From: Corynebacterium yonathiae
GTDB taxonomy: Bacteria > Actinomycetota > Actinomycetes > Mycobacteriales > Mycobacteriaceae
Reading direction: 5' to 3'
Assembly (NCBI RefSeq): GCF_022288805.1
Contig: NZ_JAKOPM010000024.1
Span: forward strand, 1-26,857
DNA: 26,857 bases
Under the pieces are notes generated by a model. It was not told the origin of the DNA. It saw nothing but the letters and a program-made list of their open reading frames with translations, and ran no database searches. Of this stretch, positions 7,413 through 15,416 are shown in pieces. The first letter of the stretch is position 1. Every line of letters starts with the position of its first letter. A program made the position numbers and the translations under genes.

Positions 7413-8477
7413 TTAGCGTCCGCGCAGCCGGTTTACCGCCTCGCGCCCAGCCTTGGGGCCCTCATCTTCGGGGATGGAGGAAGAGTCGATAGACGCCGCG
7501 GTATCGCCCACCTCGAGAGTGCCGGCGTCCAGCGCAGAGCGCTTCGCTAGGCCTAGAGCAATGGGTCCGAAATCGCAGTCATCCACAATCGTGCCGATGC
7601 GGCCCACCTTACGTCCATTGAAAGTAATGTCATCGCCCACATTTGGCCGTTGTGGGGCCGAGCCATCGAGATGCAGCTGCACTAAGAGACGAGGGGAGCG
7701 GCCGAGATTTTCTACGCGCGCCACCGTTTCCTGGCCGCGGTAGCAGCCCTTATCGAGGTGAACATGGGCTGGGTTATCGGCGCTGCGGCTAATCCAGTGC
7801 GGTACCTCGTGGGGGATGGACTTATTATCCAGATCCGCGGCCAGCTCCGGCTCGCGCGCACGCACACGCTCGGCGGTAAAGGCCATAAGTCCCGCCAGTC
7901 GCGCTCCAGATTCCTCCAGTAGCTTCGTGGCCTCGACCAAGGATTCACGCGGAACACCAAGGTCAAAGCGCTTGATTCCCGGCCACTGCACCTGGCGGGA
8001 AAACTCCACCATGGGGGGTAGCGGAATATCGGTCTCACCTAGGAGAGTGAGGATGGCGATATCGGCTTCCTCTACGGTGACCTCGGACCAAAAGACCATC
8101 ATGGCGAGGAACTTAAGAAGGGAGTCGAATTGGGCCGCAGGGACGTCGATAAGAAAGGCGTCACCGCTGCGGACGATATCCATGTGATGGAGAATATGGC
8201 CTTGCACATCGAGGTCGAGGGCGCCGGCATTAAAACCATCGGGGGCTTTGTCCAGCTTTTGTGACAACAGATTATTAAGGAACTCGGCGGCATCCTTGCC
8301 GCTCACGCGAATGACGCGGCGTTGGGAACGGTCAATGACTATGGTGCCGCCATCGGCGGCCCGTTGCTCGCCCAGCGGATTGCCATAGTGCCAGGCCACG
8401 CCCTGGGCATCGAGTACGGTCGCGTCCTGGTGCTCTGCGGCACCGGCGCGCTGCAAAAGAGGCGAAGAATAACTCAC
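7413..8477 (-). CDS. ygfZ: YgfZ/GcvT-like folate-binding protein
   Basis: The 354-residue product is a YgfZ-type tetrahydrofolate-binding protein related to the glycine-cleavage T protein. YgfZ supports the assembly or repair of some iron-sulphur enzymes. The diagnostic motif KGCYRGQE is present with its conserved Cys at residue 245. The N-terminal GcvT-like segment (RVIRVSGKDAAEFLNNLLSQ) and C-terminal domain are both there. An open frame extends far upstream through the divergent gene, but homology starts at about SPLLQRAG, so the GTG at 8477 is the best start. TACCAT lies eight bases before it and there is no ribosome binding site, so it is probably leaderless. It diverges from the pabC-like gene, an arrangement I recall from mycobacteria too. 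Confidence 0.9.
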   Translation of the reverse strand: MSYSSPLLQRAGAAEHQDATVLDAQGVAWHYGNPLGEQRAADGGTIVIDRSQRRVIRVSGKDAAEFLNNLLSQKLDKAPDGFNAGALDLDVQGHILHHMDIVRSGDAFLIDVPAAQFDSLLKFLAMMVFWSEVTVEEADIAILTLLGETDIPLPPMVEFSRQVQWPGIKRFDLGVPRESLVEATKLLEESGARLAGLMAFTAERVRAREPELAADLDNKSIPHEVPHWISRSADNPAHVHLDKGCYRGQETVARVENLGRSPRLLVQLHLDGSAPQRPNVGDDITFNGRKVGRIGTIVDDCDFGPIALGLAKRSALDAGTLEVGDTAASIDSSSIPEDEGPKAGREAVNRLRGR

Positions 8478-8485
8478 AACTACCG

Positions 8486-8500
8486 ATGGTAGGGCATAAT
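8486..8500. promoter_or_regulatory. Back-to-back -10 elements of ygfZ and the pabC-like gene
   Basis: On the minus strand TACCAT (8491 down to 8486) is eight bases before the ygfZ GTG. On the plus strand CATAAT (8495-8500) is seven bases before the ATG at 8508. Only 30 bp separate the two start codons, leaving no room for Shine-Dalgarno leaders of normal length, so leaderless transcripts are likely. Confidence 0.4.
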
Positions 8501-8507
8501 CAAAACT

Positions 8508-9371
8508 ATGAAGTTTTCGCCGCGAAAAGAGCCGGTTATCTACGTTGTGGAGCCCTTTGGAGGGTCGGTACGCAGGCACCTTCCCACGTTGCCTCTCGTC
8601 TACGCGGATGATGCCGCGGTCACCCGCGGCGATGGCATCTTTGAATCCCTGCTCGTACGCGGTGGAAAAGCCGCTAATTTGCAACGGCACGCGCAGCGCT
8701 TTTGCGACTCCGCGCGCACCATGAACTTGCCGGAACCGCCCATGGAGAAATGGGAAGAAGCTACGCGGCTCGCGATCGCGGACTTCTGCGGGGACGAGAC
8801 CGGAGATGCCAAATGTACTTGGACGTACACTCGCGGGCGCGCCTCCACGGGGCGTCCAAGTGCGTGGGTCGTGGTCCAACCAATCGAGGACAAGGTACTA
8901 GAGCAGCGCGCCCACGGCGTAGCTGTGATGACCAGTCCGCGTCTATGGCATGTGGCGGAGGAGTTGCCCGCCAAGACCCTCAATTATGCGGCCACGATGG
9001 CGATGCTGCGGATGGCACGGGAGAAAGGCTTTGAAGACCTCATCCTCACCGACCCGGAGACCGGAGAAATCCTGGAAGGGGCCACCTCGACCGTGGTGGC
9101 CGTCAAAGGGGAGAAACTGCGCACCGCTGCCGGCCGCGGCATCTTGCCTGGCACCACGCAGGCAGCCCTCTTCGCCCACGCCAAAGAAAAGGGCTATCGC
9201 TGCAAGGCTAAGCCGCTGACTGTGGAGTATTTGGAAAAGGCGGACTCGGTATGGCTGGTGTCCTCGGTGCGTGTTGCCGCCCGCGTTACCCGGCTCAATG
9301 ACAAAAAATTAAAGGCCCCGGATAACGTGGATGTTATCCGAGACCTTATTGATGCAGCGCTAGGGGCTTAG
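8508..9371 (+). CDS. pabC: Class IV PLP aminotransferase, probable aminodeoxychorismate lyase
   Basis: The 287-residue product has the fold-type IV aminotransferase layout. It shows DDAAVTRGDGIFESL near the N-terminus, the PLP lysine in AKTLNY (Lys156), EGATSTVVAV and the GILPGTTQ phosphate-binding loop. Size and motifs best fit 4-amino-4-deoxychorismate lyase, which releases pyruvate to give p-aminobenzoate for folate. Branched-chain or D-amino acid aminotransferases share the fold, so specificity is inferred. Divergent linkage to the folate-binding ygfZ supports a folate role. No ribosome binding site precedes the ATG; a CATAAT hexamer seven bases upstream suggests a leaderless mRNA. The TAG overlaps the stop of the convergent gene by four bases. 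Confidence 0.8.
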   Translation: MKFSPRKEPVIYVVEPFGGSVRRHLPTLPLVYADDAAVTRGDGIFESLLVRGGKAANLQRHAQRFCDSARTMNLPEPPMEKWEEATRLAIADFCGDETGDAKCTWTYTRGRASTGRPSAWVVVQPIEDKVLEQRAHGVAVMTSPRLWHVAEELPAKTLNYAATMAMLRMAREKGFEDLILTDPETGEILEGATSTVVAVKGEKLRTAAGRGILPGTTQAALFAHAKEKGYRCKAKPLTVEYLEKADSVWLVSSVRVAARVTRLNDKKLKAPDNVDVIRDLIDAALGA

Positions 9372-10063
9372 CCAGCGATGCGGGTGAGCTCCGCAGACAT
9401 GTAGGGGCGCATTTCGCCATCCACCATGCGCTCGTCTACCCAGCCCAGGTTGTTATTGGGCATCAGGCCGTACATGCGCTTGCCCGGTCCCAGGTTCTTC
9501 GGTCCGGTTTCGGTGACCATGGTGGAAGCGGATTCTAGCTGCCATGCACGGTCATTGAATGGTTCGCCATAGAAGATTTCCACGATGCCGGTAGAAGAGG
9601 TGTAGGTGACCTCGATTTCATCCTTTTCCGAGATACGCCAGAAGCCGGTCTCGCGCACGGAGGGGCCTTCCGGCTTGCCCTCGGTATCGATCTTCCAGGT
9701 GCGGGAGCTAAAGGTCAGGTAATTTTCGCCGTCATGGGCGATGACTAGCTGCTGGCCAAAGGTATATTCCTTGCCCTGCGTATCGTGTGCCTGGCCCTCA
9801 CCCTGCCAGACACCGACGAGGGGGAGCAGTCCCAGCAGGCCGTCGTGCAGCGATGGGCCCTGACGCAGGTTAGCGGTATCGTCCGGAACCGGGGTATCGC
9901 CCAGCTCGAGAGCCGGGATATTGCGGCTAGCAGCGTCCTTCCACTGCTCGGCGGCCTGGTTCACGGCATCGTTGCCGTTGAGCTTTCCCGGATCATTTTC
10001 CGGGTGGGAAGCCGCGGTGCTTTCGATGTTTTGGGGGGTGGTTTCATTATTATTTTCGCTCAT
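9368..10063 (-). CDS. FABP-like / nitrobindin-like beta-barrel protein
   Basis: The 231-residue product has a polar, low-complexity N-terminus of about 60 residues. A FABP-like (DUF1794, nitrobindin) barrel domain follows, recognisable from LLPLVGVWQGEGQ, GFWRISEKDEIEVTYTSSTGIVEIFYG and the C-terminal AELTRIAG. Nitrobindins bind ferric heme and isomerise peroxynitrite through a proximal His near the C-terminus. Here no His occurs after about residue 110, and the corresponding segment reads RPYMSAELTR, so heme binding by that route is unlikely. I recall the mycobacterial protein at the same locus (Rv0813c) as a similar barrel of unknown ligand. The ATG at 10063 follows a TAGGCT hexamer by eight bases without a ribosome binding site. 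Confidence 0.85.
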   Translation of the reverse strand: MSENNNETTPQNIESTAASHPENDPGKLNGNDAVNQAAEQWKDAASRNIPALELGDTPVPDDTANLRQGPSLHDGLLGLLPLVGVWQGEGQAHDTQGKEYTFGQQLVIAHDGENYLTFSSRTWKIDTEGKPEGPSVRETGFWRISEKDEIEVTYTSSTGIVEIFYGEPFNDRAWQLESASTMVTETGPKNLGPGKRMYGLMPNNNLGWVDERMVDGEMRPYMSAELTRIAG

Positions 10064-10071
10064 GGGCGTCC

Positions 10072-10108
10072 AGCCTAGTCGTGAACCCGCCTATTTAACT
10101 ACTAGACT
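10072..10108. promoter_or_regulatory. Divergent -10 elements between FABP-like and lipid kinase genes
   Basis: TAGGCT on the minus strand (10077 down to 10072) is eight bases before the FABP-like ATG. TAGACT on the plus strand (10103-10108) is eight bases before the GTG at 10117. Both fit leaderless transcripts, and the second decides the start chosen for the lipid kinase gene. Confidence 0.4.
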
Positions 10109-10116
10109 TGGGCCTC

Positions 10117-11154
10117 GTGCATGCATTGATGATCTCGAACCCCAACTCGACCTCACAAACCAACGCCCTTTTCCGCCAAATCGTTCCCTGCCTGCAGGCG
10201 GTAGAAGGCCTGCACCTCAAGGTGCAATTTACGCATTACCCCGGCCACGCTGAAGAAATGGTCAAGGGAATGACCAGGGATGATTATGACGTCATCATCG
10301 CCGTGGGTGGAGATGGCACCGTCAATGAGGTAGTCAACGGACTCCTTGGTCCGGCCGATGGGCAGCGCCCCGACCCTAACTCCATCCCGGCGCTGGCCGT
10401 GATTCCTACCGGCTCCGCCAATGTATTCGTGCGCGCTCTAGGTTTTCCCAACACTCCGGTGGAGGCCACTCACGTACTGGCGCGCATGCTCGAGCGGGAT
10501 CTTCGGCGCACCATTTACCTGGGCACGTGGAACGATCGCTGGTTTGCCGTTAACGCCGGCTTCGGCTTGGACGCAGATGTTTTGGCACGCGTGGACCGCG
10601 CCCGTGAGCAAGGCTTTGCCGCCACCCCACTGCGCTACCTCAACGTGGCCATTCGGGCCTGGAGCCGCGCACGGAAGAACCCTCCACACATTGCGGTCAC
10701 GGCCGAATCCAGCACCGGCGAGCGTCTCCACAAGGATGATGTACCGCTGATGTTTACCTCGAATACCAACCCGTGGACCTTCCTGGGGCCGCTGCCGGTA
10801 GTGACTAATCCCCGCAATTCCTTTGATGAGGGCCTTGCCCTCTTTGGATTGGAGGAGTTTAGCGGGCTCGGCGGCGTAGTTGGGCTATTGCACCTTTTCG
10901 GTGCCGATAAGCGCGGATGGCTGAATAAACTCACCAAGGAAAAAACGGTGGCTTTCGACGATGCCATGCGCGTTGAGCTAGTGTGCCGCGAGCCGCAGCG
11001 TTTCCAAGCCGACGGGGAATCGGAGGGGCGGTTTGCTGCCGTTACCTTGGCCTCCGTGAAAGACGCCATCGAGGTCTTCGCCCCGCAGGATAGGAGAGAG
11101 GTCCATCAGCGCGCGATGAAAGAAGTGCTGCGGGACTTTATTCGCCTGCGCTAG
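10117..11154 (+). CDS. Diacylglycerol/lipid kinase family protein
   Basis: The 345-residue product belongs to the DagK/YegS/sphingosine kinase family, which phosphorylates lipid substrates with ATP. The nucleotide-binding loop GGDGT is at residues 64-68 within IIAVGGDGTVNEVVNG, and PTGSANVFVRALGFP follows. ISNPNSTS near the N-terminus is the usual first strand. Diacylglycerol is the likely substrate, recycling it to phosphatidic acid for phospholipid and glycolipid synthesis, but the substrate cannot be read from sequence. A TTG at 10108 would extend it by three residues, but it overlaps the predicted -10, so the GTG at 10117 is preferred, and an ATG at 10129 is the fallback. The 3' end overlaps the convergent LmeA-like gene by 17 bases. 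Confidence 0.88.
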   Translation: MHALMISNPNSTSQTNALFRQIVPCLQAVEGLHLKVQFTHYPGHAEEMVKGMTRDDYDVIIAVGGDGTVNEVVNGLLGPADGQRPDPNSIPALAVIPTGSANVFVRALGFPNTPVEATHVLARMLERDLRRTIYLGTWNDRWFAVNAGFGLDADVLARVDRAREQGFAATPLRYLNVAIRAWSRARKNPPHIAVTAESSTGERLHKDDVPLMFTSNTNPWTFLGPLPVVTNPRNSFDEGLALFGLEEFSGLGGVVGLLHLFGADKRGWLNKLTKEKTVAFDDAMRVELVCREPQRFQADGESEGRFAAVTLASVKDAIEVFAPQDRREVHQRAMKEVLRDFIRLR

Positions 11155-11965
11155 TCTGCGGCGCAGGACCCACTCGGTGTTTGGTATCGGCGGCCTTCTT
11201 TTCTGCCTCTTCTACGGCCTTTTGCTCCGAACCCTCAATCTCTAGAGGGGAGAGCTGGGCCAGTTGCACCTTAATATTGCGCCGCTGTACTTCGAAAGAA
11301 ATTGTGCCGCCCTGCATCTTCACCGCCGTGGCCTGGGCGGGAAGCGGTAATTGGCGGGTATCGAAGTTGAGGGAAAAGGCCTTTTGTAGGCGCACATCGT
11401 CGGTGCCATAGACCTGCATGCGAAACTCCGGCCCCACTAGGCGGAGGGTTACCTTGGCGGTGGACTTCTGGGCGTCGCCAGGCAAGGTGCCCGTTAGCTC
11501 CGCTTCCGCGGAAGTGCCGCCGGACGGGGAGATATCGTCTGGGTTAGCGATGGAGAGATCGGTAATCCCCAGCAGGCGGCCCAGCGCCACCCCGTCCAAG
11601 GAAATGCCGCGCGAGTAGGTAGAGACGGGCGCGCCTTCCAGATCCCCGTTCATTACCTGCTCAGGGGTGACGGTAATATCGCGCAGCACGGTAGAGGCAT
11701 TGACCATGCCCAGCTTGGGAACTTCCACGTCCAGCGCCTTGACCTCGAGGTAAGGGATTTCCTTTGAGGCCGCTGCCCATACATACGGGGTTCCACCGAT
11801 AAAGACATCTGGCGTATTGTCTAGCCGCGAGTTGGCCTTCACGGCCTGCGCCACCTTGTGCTCCGCGTGCATTGCCACGCATGCATCCGCTACCCAGGCC
11901 GCGATCAGCACGCACACACCGAGGAGGACGTGCGCGATGCGCCGATCAATCTTTAGAACACTCAC
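11138..11965 (-). CDS. LmeA-like (DUF2993) phospholipid-binding protein
   Basis: The 275-residue product has one N-terminal hydrophobic segment (about residues 10-32) acting as anchor or signal. A DUF2993 domain made of repeated beta strands follows, with phrases such as VEVPKLGMVNASTVLRDITVTPEQV and GISLDGVALGRLLGITDL. LmeA of mycobacteria is a periplasmic phospholipid-binding protein needed for mannan elongation of lipomannan, and its gene also lies near mshD (recalled). A role in envelope glycolipid assembly is therefore plausible here. The C-terminus ends in a charged tail (EEAEKKAADTKHR). The start is GTG with GGAGGG directly abutting it, too close to act as a normal ribosome binding site, and TAAGAA lies seven bases upstream, so a leaderless start is possible. 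Confidence 0.8.
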   Translation of the reverse strand: MSVLKIDRRIAHVLLGVCVLIAAWVADACVAMHAEHKVAQAVKANSRLDNTPDVFIGGTPYVWAAASKEIPYLEVKALDVEVPKLGMVNASTVLRDITVTPEQVMNGDLEGAPVSTYSRGISLDGVALGRLLGITDLSIANPDDISPSGGTSAEAELTGTLPGDAQKSTAKVTLRLVGPEFRMQVYGTDDVRLQKAFSLNFDTRQLPLPAQATAVKMQGGTISFEVQRRNIKVQLAQLSPLEIEGSEQKAVEEAEKKAADTKHRVGPAPQTSAGE

Positions 11966-11972
11966 CCCTCCA

Positions 11973-11991
11973 TTCTTACCCTACGTATTCT
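11973..11991. promoter_or_regulatory. Divergent -10 elements of the LmeA-like gene and mshD
   Basis: On the plus strand TATTCT (11986-11991) is seven bases before the mshD ATG. On the minus strand TAAGAA (11978 down to 11973) is seven bases before the LmeA-like GTG; it lacks the final T of the TANNNT pattern, so it is the weaker call. Confidence 0.35.
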
Positions 11992-11998
11992 GGGGCTT

Positions 11999-12916
11999 AT
12001 GACTAGCAATGCCTTTAAGATTACGGAAGAAAACCTGCCAGACGCTCCGGAACTTGCCCGCCGCATTGAAGCGCTGGCTGCGCAGGCCGAACGTGCGGAT
12101 GGAATGGTGCCCCTTTCAGAGCAATTCCTTAATGGCCTGACCGATTCCCGCCTGCAGCACCGCCATTTGGTGGCCTGGGTAGGCGAGCATCCGTGCGGCG
12201 CTGCGGGCGTGGAGGGTTCCACGGCCGAGCTGTTTATCGCTCCTGAATTCCGCGGGCAGGGCTATGGCGCCTCGCTTTACGACGCCGCCGCGGAAACCTC
12301 CCACCTCCAAGTCTGGGCCCACGGGAACCTGCCGGCCGCACAGGCTTTGGCACGCTCCCGTGACCTGCAGGTCATCCGCAAGCTAGTGGTCATGGGCATT
12401 GGGGGAGAAGAGCTCGCGGCGGCTGCCCAACCGGAAGACTTGCCTTTGACCGCCCTTAATTACTCCGAGGCGGTAAATAGATGGGGCAAGGACTTTGTGG
12501 AAAAGCAGTGGCTCGAGGTCAATAACGAGGCCTTTTCCTGGCATCCCGAGCAAGGCGGCTGGGATCTAGATCGCCTGCACCGCGGCATGGAAGCGGATTG
12601 GTTTGATCCCTCTGACCTGCTTTTCTTGTGGGATACGGCCGGTGATCCGGTCCTCGCCGGTTTCCACTGGACCAAATGGCATGTGGAGGAAACACCGGGA
12701 TTCGGCGAGGTCTACGTAGTGGGTTTGGCTGAGAACTATCGCGGCAAGAAATTGGGCGGGCCGCTGTTGCAGATTGGCCTGCGCCGAATGGTGGAAAAGG
12801 GAGCTCAGCGGGTAATTCTTTATGTGGAAGCGGACAATGATCCGGCGCTGAAGGCGTACGAGCGCCTAGGGTTTAAGGTTGATGAAGAACACGTCGTATG
12901 GGGTGCGTGTGATTAA
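11999..12916 (+). CDS. mshD: Mycothiol synthase
   Basis: MshD acetylates Cys-GlcN-Ins with acetyl-CoA in the last step of mycothiol synthesis, giving the main low-molecular-weight thiol of actinobacteria. The 305-residue product is two GNAT domains in tandem. The first has LFIAPEFRGQGYG near residue 85, and the second has VGLAENYRGKKLGG followed by VILYVEADNDPALKAYERLGF, the acetyl-CoA binding and closing motifs. Length and double-domain layout match the family. The ATG directly follows TATTCT plus seven bases, so the mRNA is likely leaderless. The gene is monocistronic, with the pst promoter region immediately downstream. Confidence 0.93.
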   Translation: MTSNAFKITEENLPDAPELARRIEALAAQAERADGMVPLSEQFLNGLTDSRLQHRHLVAWVGEHPCGAAGVEGSTAELFIAPEFRGQGYGASLYDAAAETSHLQVWAHGNLPAAQALARSRDLQVIRKLVVMGIGGEELAAAAQPEDLPLTALNYSEAVNRWGKDFVEKQWLEVNNEAFSWHPEQGGWDLDRLHRGMEADWFDPSDLLFLWDTAGDPVLAGFHWTKWHVEETPGFGEVYVVGLAENYRGKKLGGPLLQIGLRRMVEKGAQRVILYVEADNDPALKAYERLGFKVDEEHVVWGACD

Positions 12917-12937
12917 AGTCATGGGGTGAGCCGCGTT

Positions 12938-12955
12938 TGTTCACCCAGTGTTCAC
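12938..12955 (+). promoter_or_regulatory. Pho-box-like direct repeat upstream of pstS
   Basis: GTTCACC occurs at 12938-12944 and again at 12949-12955, an 11-bp register that puts both copies on one face of the helix. On the opposite strand they read GGTGAAC twice. Tandem repeats of this kind upstream of pstS are the expected target of the corynebacterial phosphate response regulator PhoR. They lie about 50 bases upstream of the start predicted from TAGCTT. Confidence 0.5.
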
Positions 12956-12987
12956 CTCTTGGCACCCTTTTGGTCAGATCCTGCGGA

Positions 12988-13016
12988 TAGCTTTACACCC
13001 TGTGAGTTAACCGCGC
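12988..13016 (+). promoter_or_regulatory. Candidate pstS core promoter and GlxR-like half site
   Basis: TAGCTT at 12988-12993 fits the corynebacterial TANNNT -10 and lacks a good -35, as expected for an activator-dependent promoter. TGTGAGTTA at 13001-13009 matches one half of the GlxR consensus (TGTGA-N2-TA) but the other half is poor. The leader to the pstS GTG would be about 130 bases. Confidence 0.3.
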
Positions 13017-13130
13017 CTGTGCACCTGCATCTCGCCCCAGAAGGCGGAGCGGGATGCAGGAAATATCTCTCTAGGAGATGCGGTTTCCTCGGACAATCAA
13101 TCTCTGATCTGCACCGGAAAGGGTTTTCCC

Positions 13131-14234
13131 GTGATTCGCAACTTCAAGCGCACCGCCGCAATCTTCGGCATCGTAGCCGCCACCTCTACCGCTCTCGTAG
13201 CTTGCTCTGAGGAGTCTGGCTCTTCCTCCGATTCCGCTGGTGGCGAGGACGTCTCCGGCGAGCTCGTCGGCGACGGCGCGTCCTCCCAGCAGAACGCAAT
13301 GTCTTACTTCCAGACCGCGTTCTCTGAGGATCACCCAGACGCTTCCCTGTCCTACAATGCTTCCGGTTCCGGCGCCGGCGTTGAGGCCTTCACCAACGGC
13401 CAGGCTGACTTCGCTGGTTCTGACTCTGCCCTGAAGGAAGACGAGGGCGAGGTTGAGGCTGCTGCTGAGCGTTGCGATGGAAACGAGGCATGGCACCTGC
13501 CAACCACCATCGGTCCGGTTGCAATCGCCTACAACTTGGGTGACACCGAGATCAACCTTTCCACCGAGACCCTGGGCAAGATCTTCAAGGGTGAAATCAA
13601 GAAGTGGAACGACAAGGCTATTGCCGCTGACAACGAGGGCACCGACCTGCCGGACAAGGACATCACTGTCATCTTCCGTTCCGACGAGTCCGGTACCTCC
13701 GCAAACTTCCAGAAGTTCCTGAAGGCCGCTACCGGTAACTGGGACTCCGAGGGCAAGCAGTTCCCGGATGCTGTTGGTGAGGGCGCTAACGGTTCCGCCG
13801 GTGTTGCTGACCAGGTTGCAAACATCGACGGTGCTATCACCTATGTCGAGGCTGGCTTCGCAGACCAGAAGGAAGGCGACGGCGTCAAGAAAGCCAAGAT
13901 TGACTTCGGCCACGGCCCAGTCGAGCTTTCCACCGAGTCCGTTAACAAGGCTCTGGAGAACCTGGAATTCAAGGAGACCGACTCCGAACACAACATGGTG
14001 GTTGACTCTGAGGCACTGTTCTCCTCCGATAACGAGGGTGCATACCCGCTCATTCTGACCACCTACAACATCGTCTGCTCCAAGGGCTACGACGAAGAGA
14101 CCTCCAAGCTGGTCAAGTCCTTCTTCACCACCGTCCTGGATCACCAGGATGACCAGCTGGCTGAGCAGGGCTTCATCCCGGTTGAGGGTGCTCACCTGGA
14201 TAAGCTGAAGGCTGCTGTTGACGCTCTGCAGTAA
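13131..14234 (+). CDS. pstS: Phosphate-binding lipoprotein PstS
   Basis: PstS captures phosphate outside the membrane and hands it to the PstCAB transporter. The 367-residue product has a lipoprotein signal with lipobox LVAC and Cys25, then a Ser/Gly/Glu-rich linker. The binding domain shows GDGASSQQNAM, SYNASGSGAGVEAF, FAGSDSAL and FRSDESGTSANFQKFL, which form the phosphate pocket of the family. The GTG at 13131 is preceded by GGAAAGGG seven bases upstream. Codon use is strongly biased (nearly all TCC, ACC, GAG, AAG), typical of a highly expressed gene. It is first in pstSCAB, behind a pho-box-like repeat and followed by a stem-loop that may raise its level over the other genes. Confidence 0.96.
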   Translation: MIRNFKRTAAIFGIVAATSTALVACSEESGSSSDSAGGEDVSGELVGDGASSQQNAMSYFQTAFSEDHPDASLSYNASGSGAGVEAFTNGQADFAGSDSALKEDEGEVEAAAERCDGNEAWHLPTTIGPVAIAYNLGDTEINLSTETLGKIFKGEIKKWNDKAIAADNEGTDLPDKDITVIFRSDESGTSANFQKFLKAATGNWDSEGKQFPDAVGEGANGSAGVADQVANIDGAITYVEAGFADQKEGDGVKKAKIDFGHGPVELSTESVNKALENLEFKETDSEHNMVVDSEALFSSDNEGAYPLILTTYNIVCSKGYDEETSKLVKSFFTTVLDHQDDQLAEQGFIPVEGAHLDKLKAAVDALQ

Positions 14235-14264
14235 GCGCTAAAGCTGTAGAAGCTTAGTACCTCC

Positions 14265-14302
14265 CGCCCCCACTGCCGCAATCGATTCGCGCTTTGGGGG
14301 CG
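14265..14302 (+). terminator. Stem-loop between pstS and pstC, possible attenuator
   Basis: CGCCCCCA at 14265-14272 pairs with TGGGGGCG at 14295-14302 around a 22-base loop. No T-run follows, so it is more likely a partial terminator or an mRNA-stabilising hairpin than a full stop. It sits inside the 121-base pstS-pstC gap. Confidence 0.5.
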
Positions 14303-14355
14303 CAGGTATGTAACGATATTTTCCATTTTTAACGCTGAAAAGGATTAACAGTCTC

Positions 14356-15402
14356 ATGGCAGACAATAATCTCACCACGGCTCCAGAGCAGGCGGACGCG
14401 AATGTCACCGCTGCCGAGCGAGTCTCCAACAGCGGACACGACGAGGTAGCTGTCTCTAGCTCCCAAAGCGGCGTGAAGCGCCCGGGCGACCGTGTCTTCG
14501 AGTTCCTGTCCACTGCTTCGGCAACACTTATCACCGTCATGATTGCCGCCATCGCTGCCTTCCTGCTGTGGCGTGCCGTTCCGGCCTTGGCCGTCAATGA
14601 CGGCGGCATCATGGGCTTCTTTACCTATGGCGGCCGCTGGGAGACCACCGATACTTCCGCGATGAAGTTCGGCATCCCGACCATGTTCGGTACCACCGTC
14701 CTCATCTCCGTCTTCGCCCTTCTGCTGGCTATGCCGGTGGCCTTGGCCATCGCTATCTTCCTGTCCAACTACGCGCCTGCCCGCTTGGTCAAGCCTCTCG
14801 GCTTCTTGGTGGACATGCTCGCTGCGGTTCCTTCCATTGTTTATGGTCTGTGGGGCTGGCAGGTTCTCGGCCCGGCGCTATCCGGCTTCTACTCCTGGAT
14901 GGAGTCTTGGGCCGGTGGCTTCTTCCTCTTCCATGTCTTCGATAACTCGCCCTCCTTTGCTACCGGCCGCAACTTGTTTACCGGTGGCATCGTGCTCGCC
15001 GTGATGATTTTGCCGATCATCGCGGCTACCGCCCGCGAGGTCTTTGTTCAGACCCCTCCAGGCCAGGTGGAATCCGCCCTGGCGCTGGGCGCTACCCGTT
15101 GGGAAGTTATCCGCATGACCGTGCTGCCATTCGGCATGTCCGGCTATATCGCCGGCTCCATGCTCGGCCTGGGCCGTGCACTGGGTGAGACCATGGCGCT
15201 GTACATGGTCGTCTCCCCGCTGATTGACTTCCGCTTCTCGCTTTTCGACGGCGGCACGACCTTCGCCACGGCCATCGCCCTGGCATCTGCCGAGTTCGGT
15301 AACGAGATGCGCGCTGGTGCCTACATCGCCGCCGGCCTCATGCTGTTCTTGCTGACCTTCGTGGTCAACGCAATTGCCCGCGCCATCGTGAAGAAGAAGT
15401 AA
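14356..15402 (+). CDS. pstC: Phosphate ABC transporter permease PstC
   Basis: The 348-residue inner-membrane permease forms the phosphate channel with PstA. A polar N-terminus of about 40 residues precedes the first membrane segment (TASATLITVMIAAIAAFLLW), and five or so further segments follow. The ABC-coupling EAA motif is seen in the cytoplasmic loop with QVESALALGATRWEVIRMTVLP, around residues 235-258. The ATG has AAAAGGA roughly 12 bases upstream. It is second in pstSCAB, with pstA starting 14 bases after its stop. Confidence 0.95.
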   Translation: MADNNLTTAPEQADANVTAAERVSNSGHDEVAVSSSQSGVKRPGDRVFEFLSTASATLITVMIAAIAAFLLWRAVPALAVNDGGIMGFFTYGGRWETTDTSAMKFGIPTMFGTTVLISVFALLLAMPVALAIAIFLSNYAPARLVKPLGFLVDMLAAVPSIVYGLWGWQVLGPALSGFYSWMESWAGGFFLFHVFDNSPSFATGRNLFTGGIVLAVMILPIIAATAREVFVQTPPGQVESALALGATRWEVIRMTVLPFGMSGYIAGSMLGLGRALGETMALYMVVSPLIDFRFSLFDGGTTFATAIALASAEFGNEMRAGAYIAAGLMLFLLTFVVNAIARAIVKKK

Positions 15403-15416
15403 GGAGGGGAGGATCA

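Noticed and set aside
8478..8879. A 134-residue N-terminal extension of YgfZ
   Set aside because: It overlaps the conserved coding start of the divergent aminotransferase gene and lacks family resemblance.
13071..14195. A 374-codon open frame antisense to pstS
   Set aside because: It is explained by the biased codons of pstS read backwards; leucine, valine and glycine-rich text without domains.
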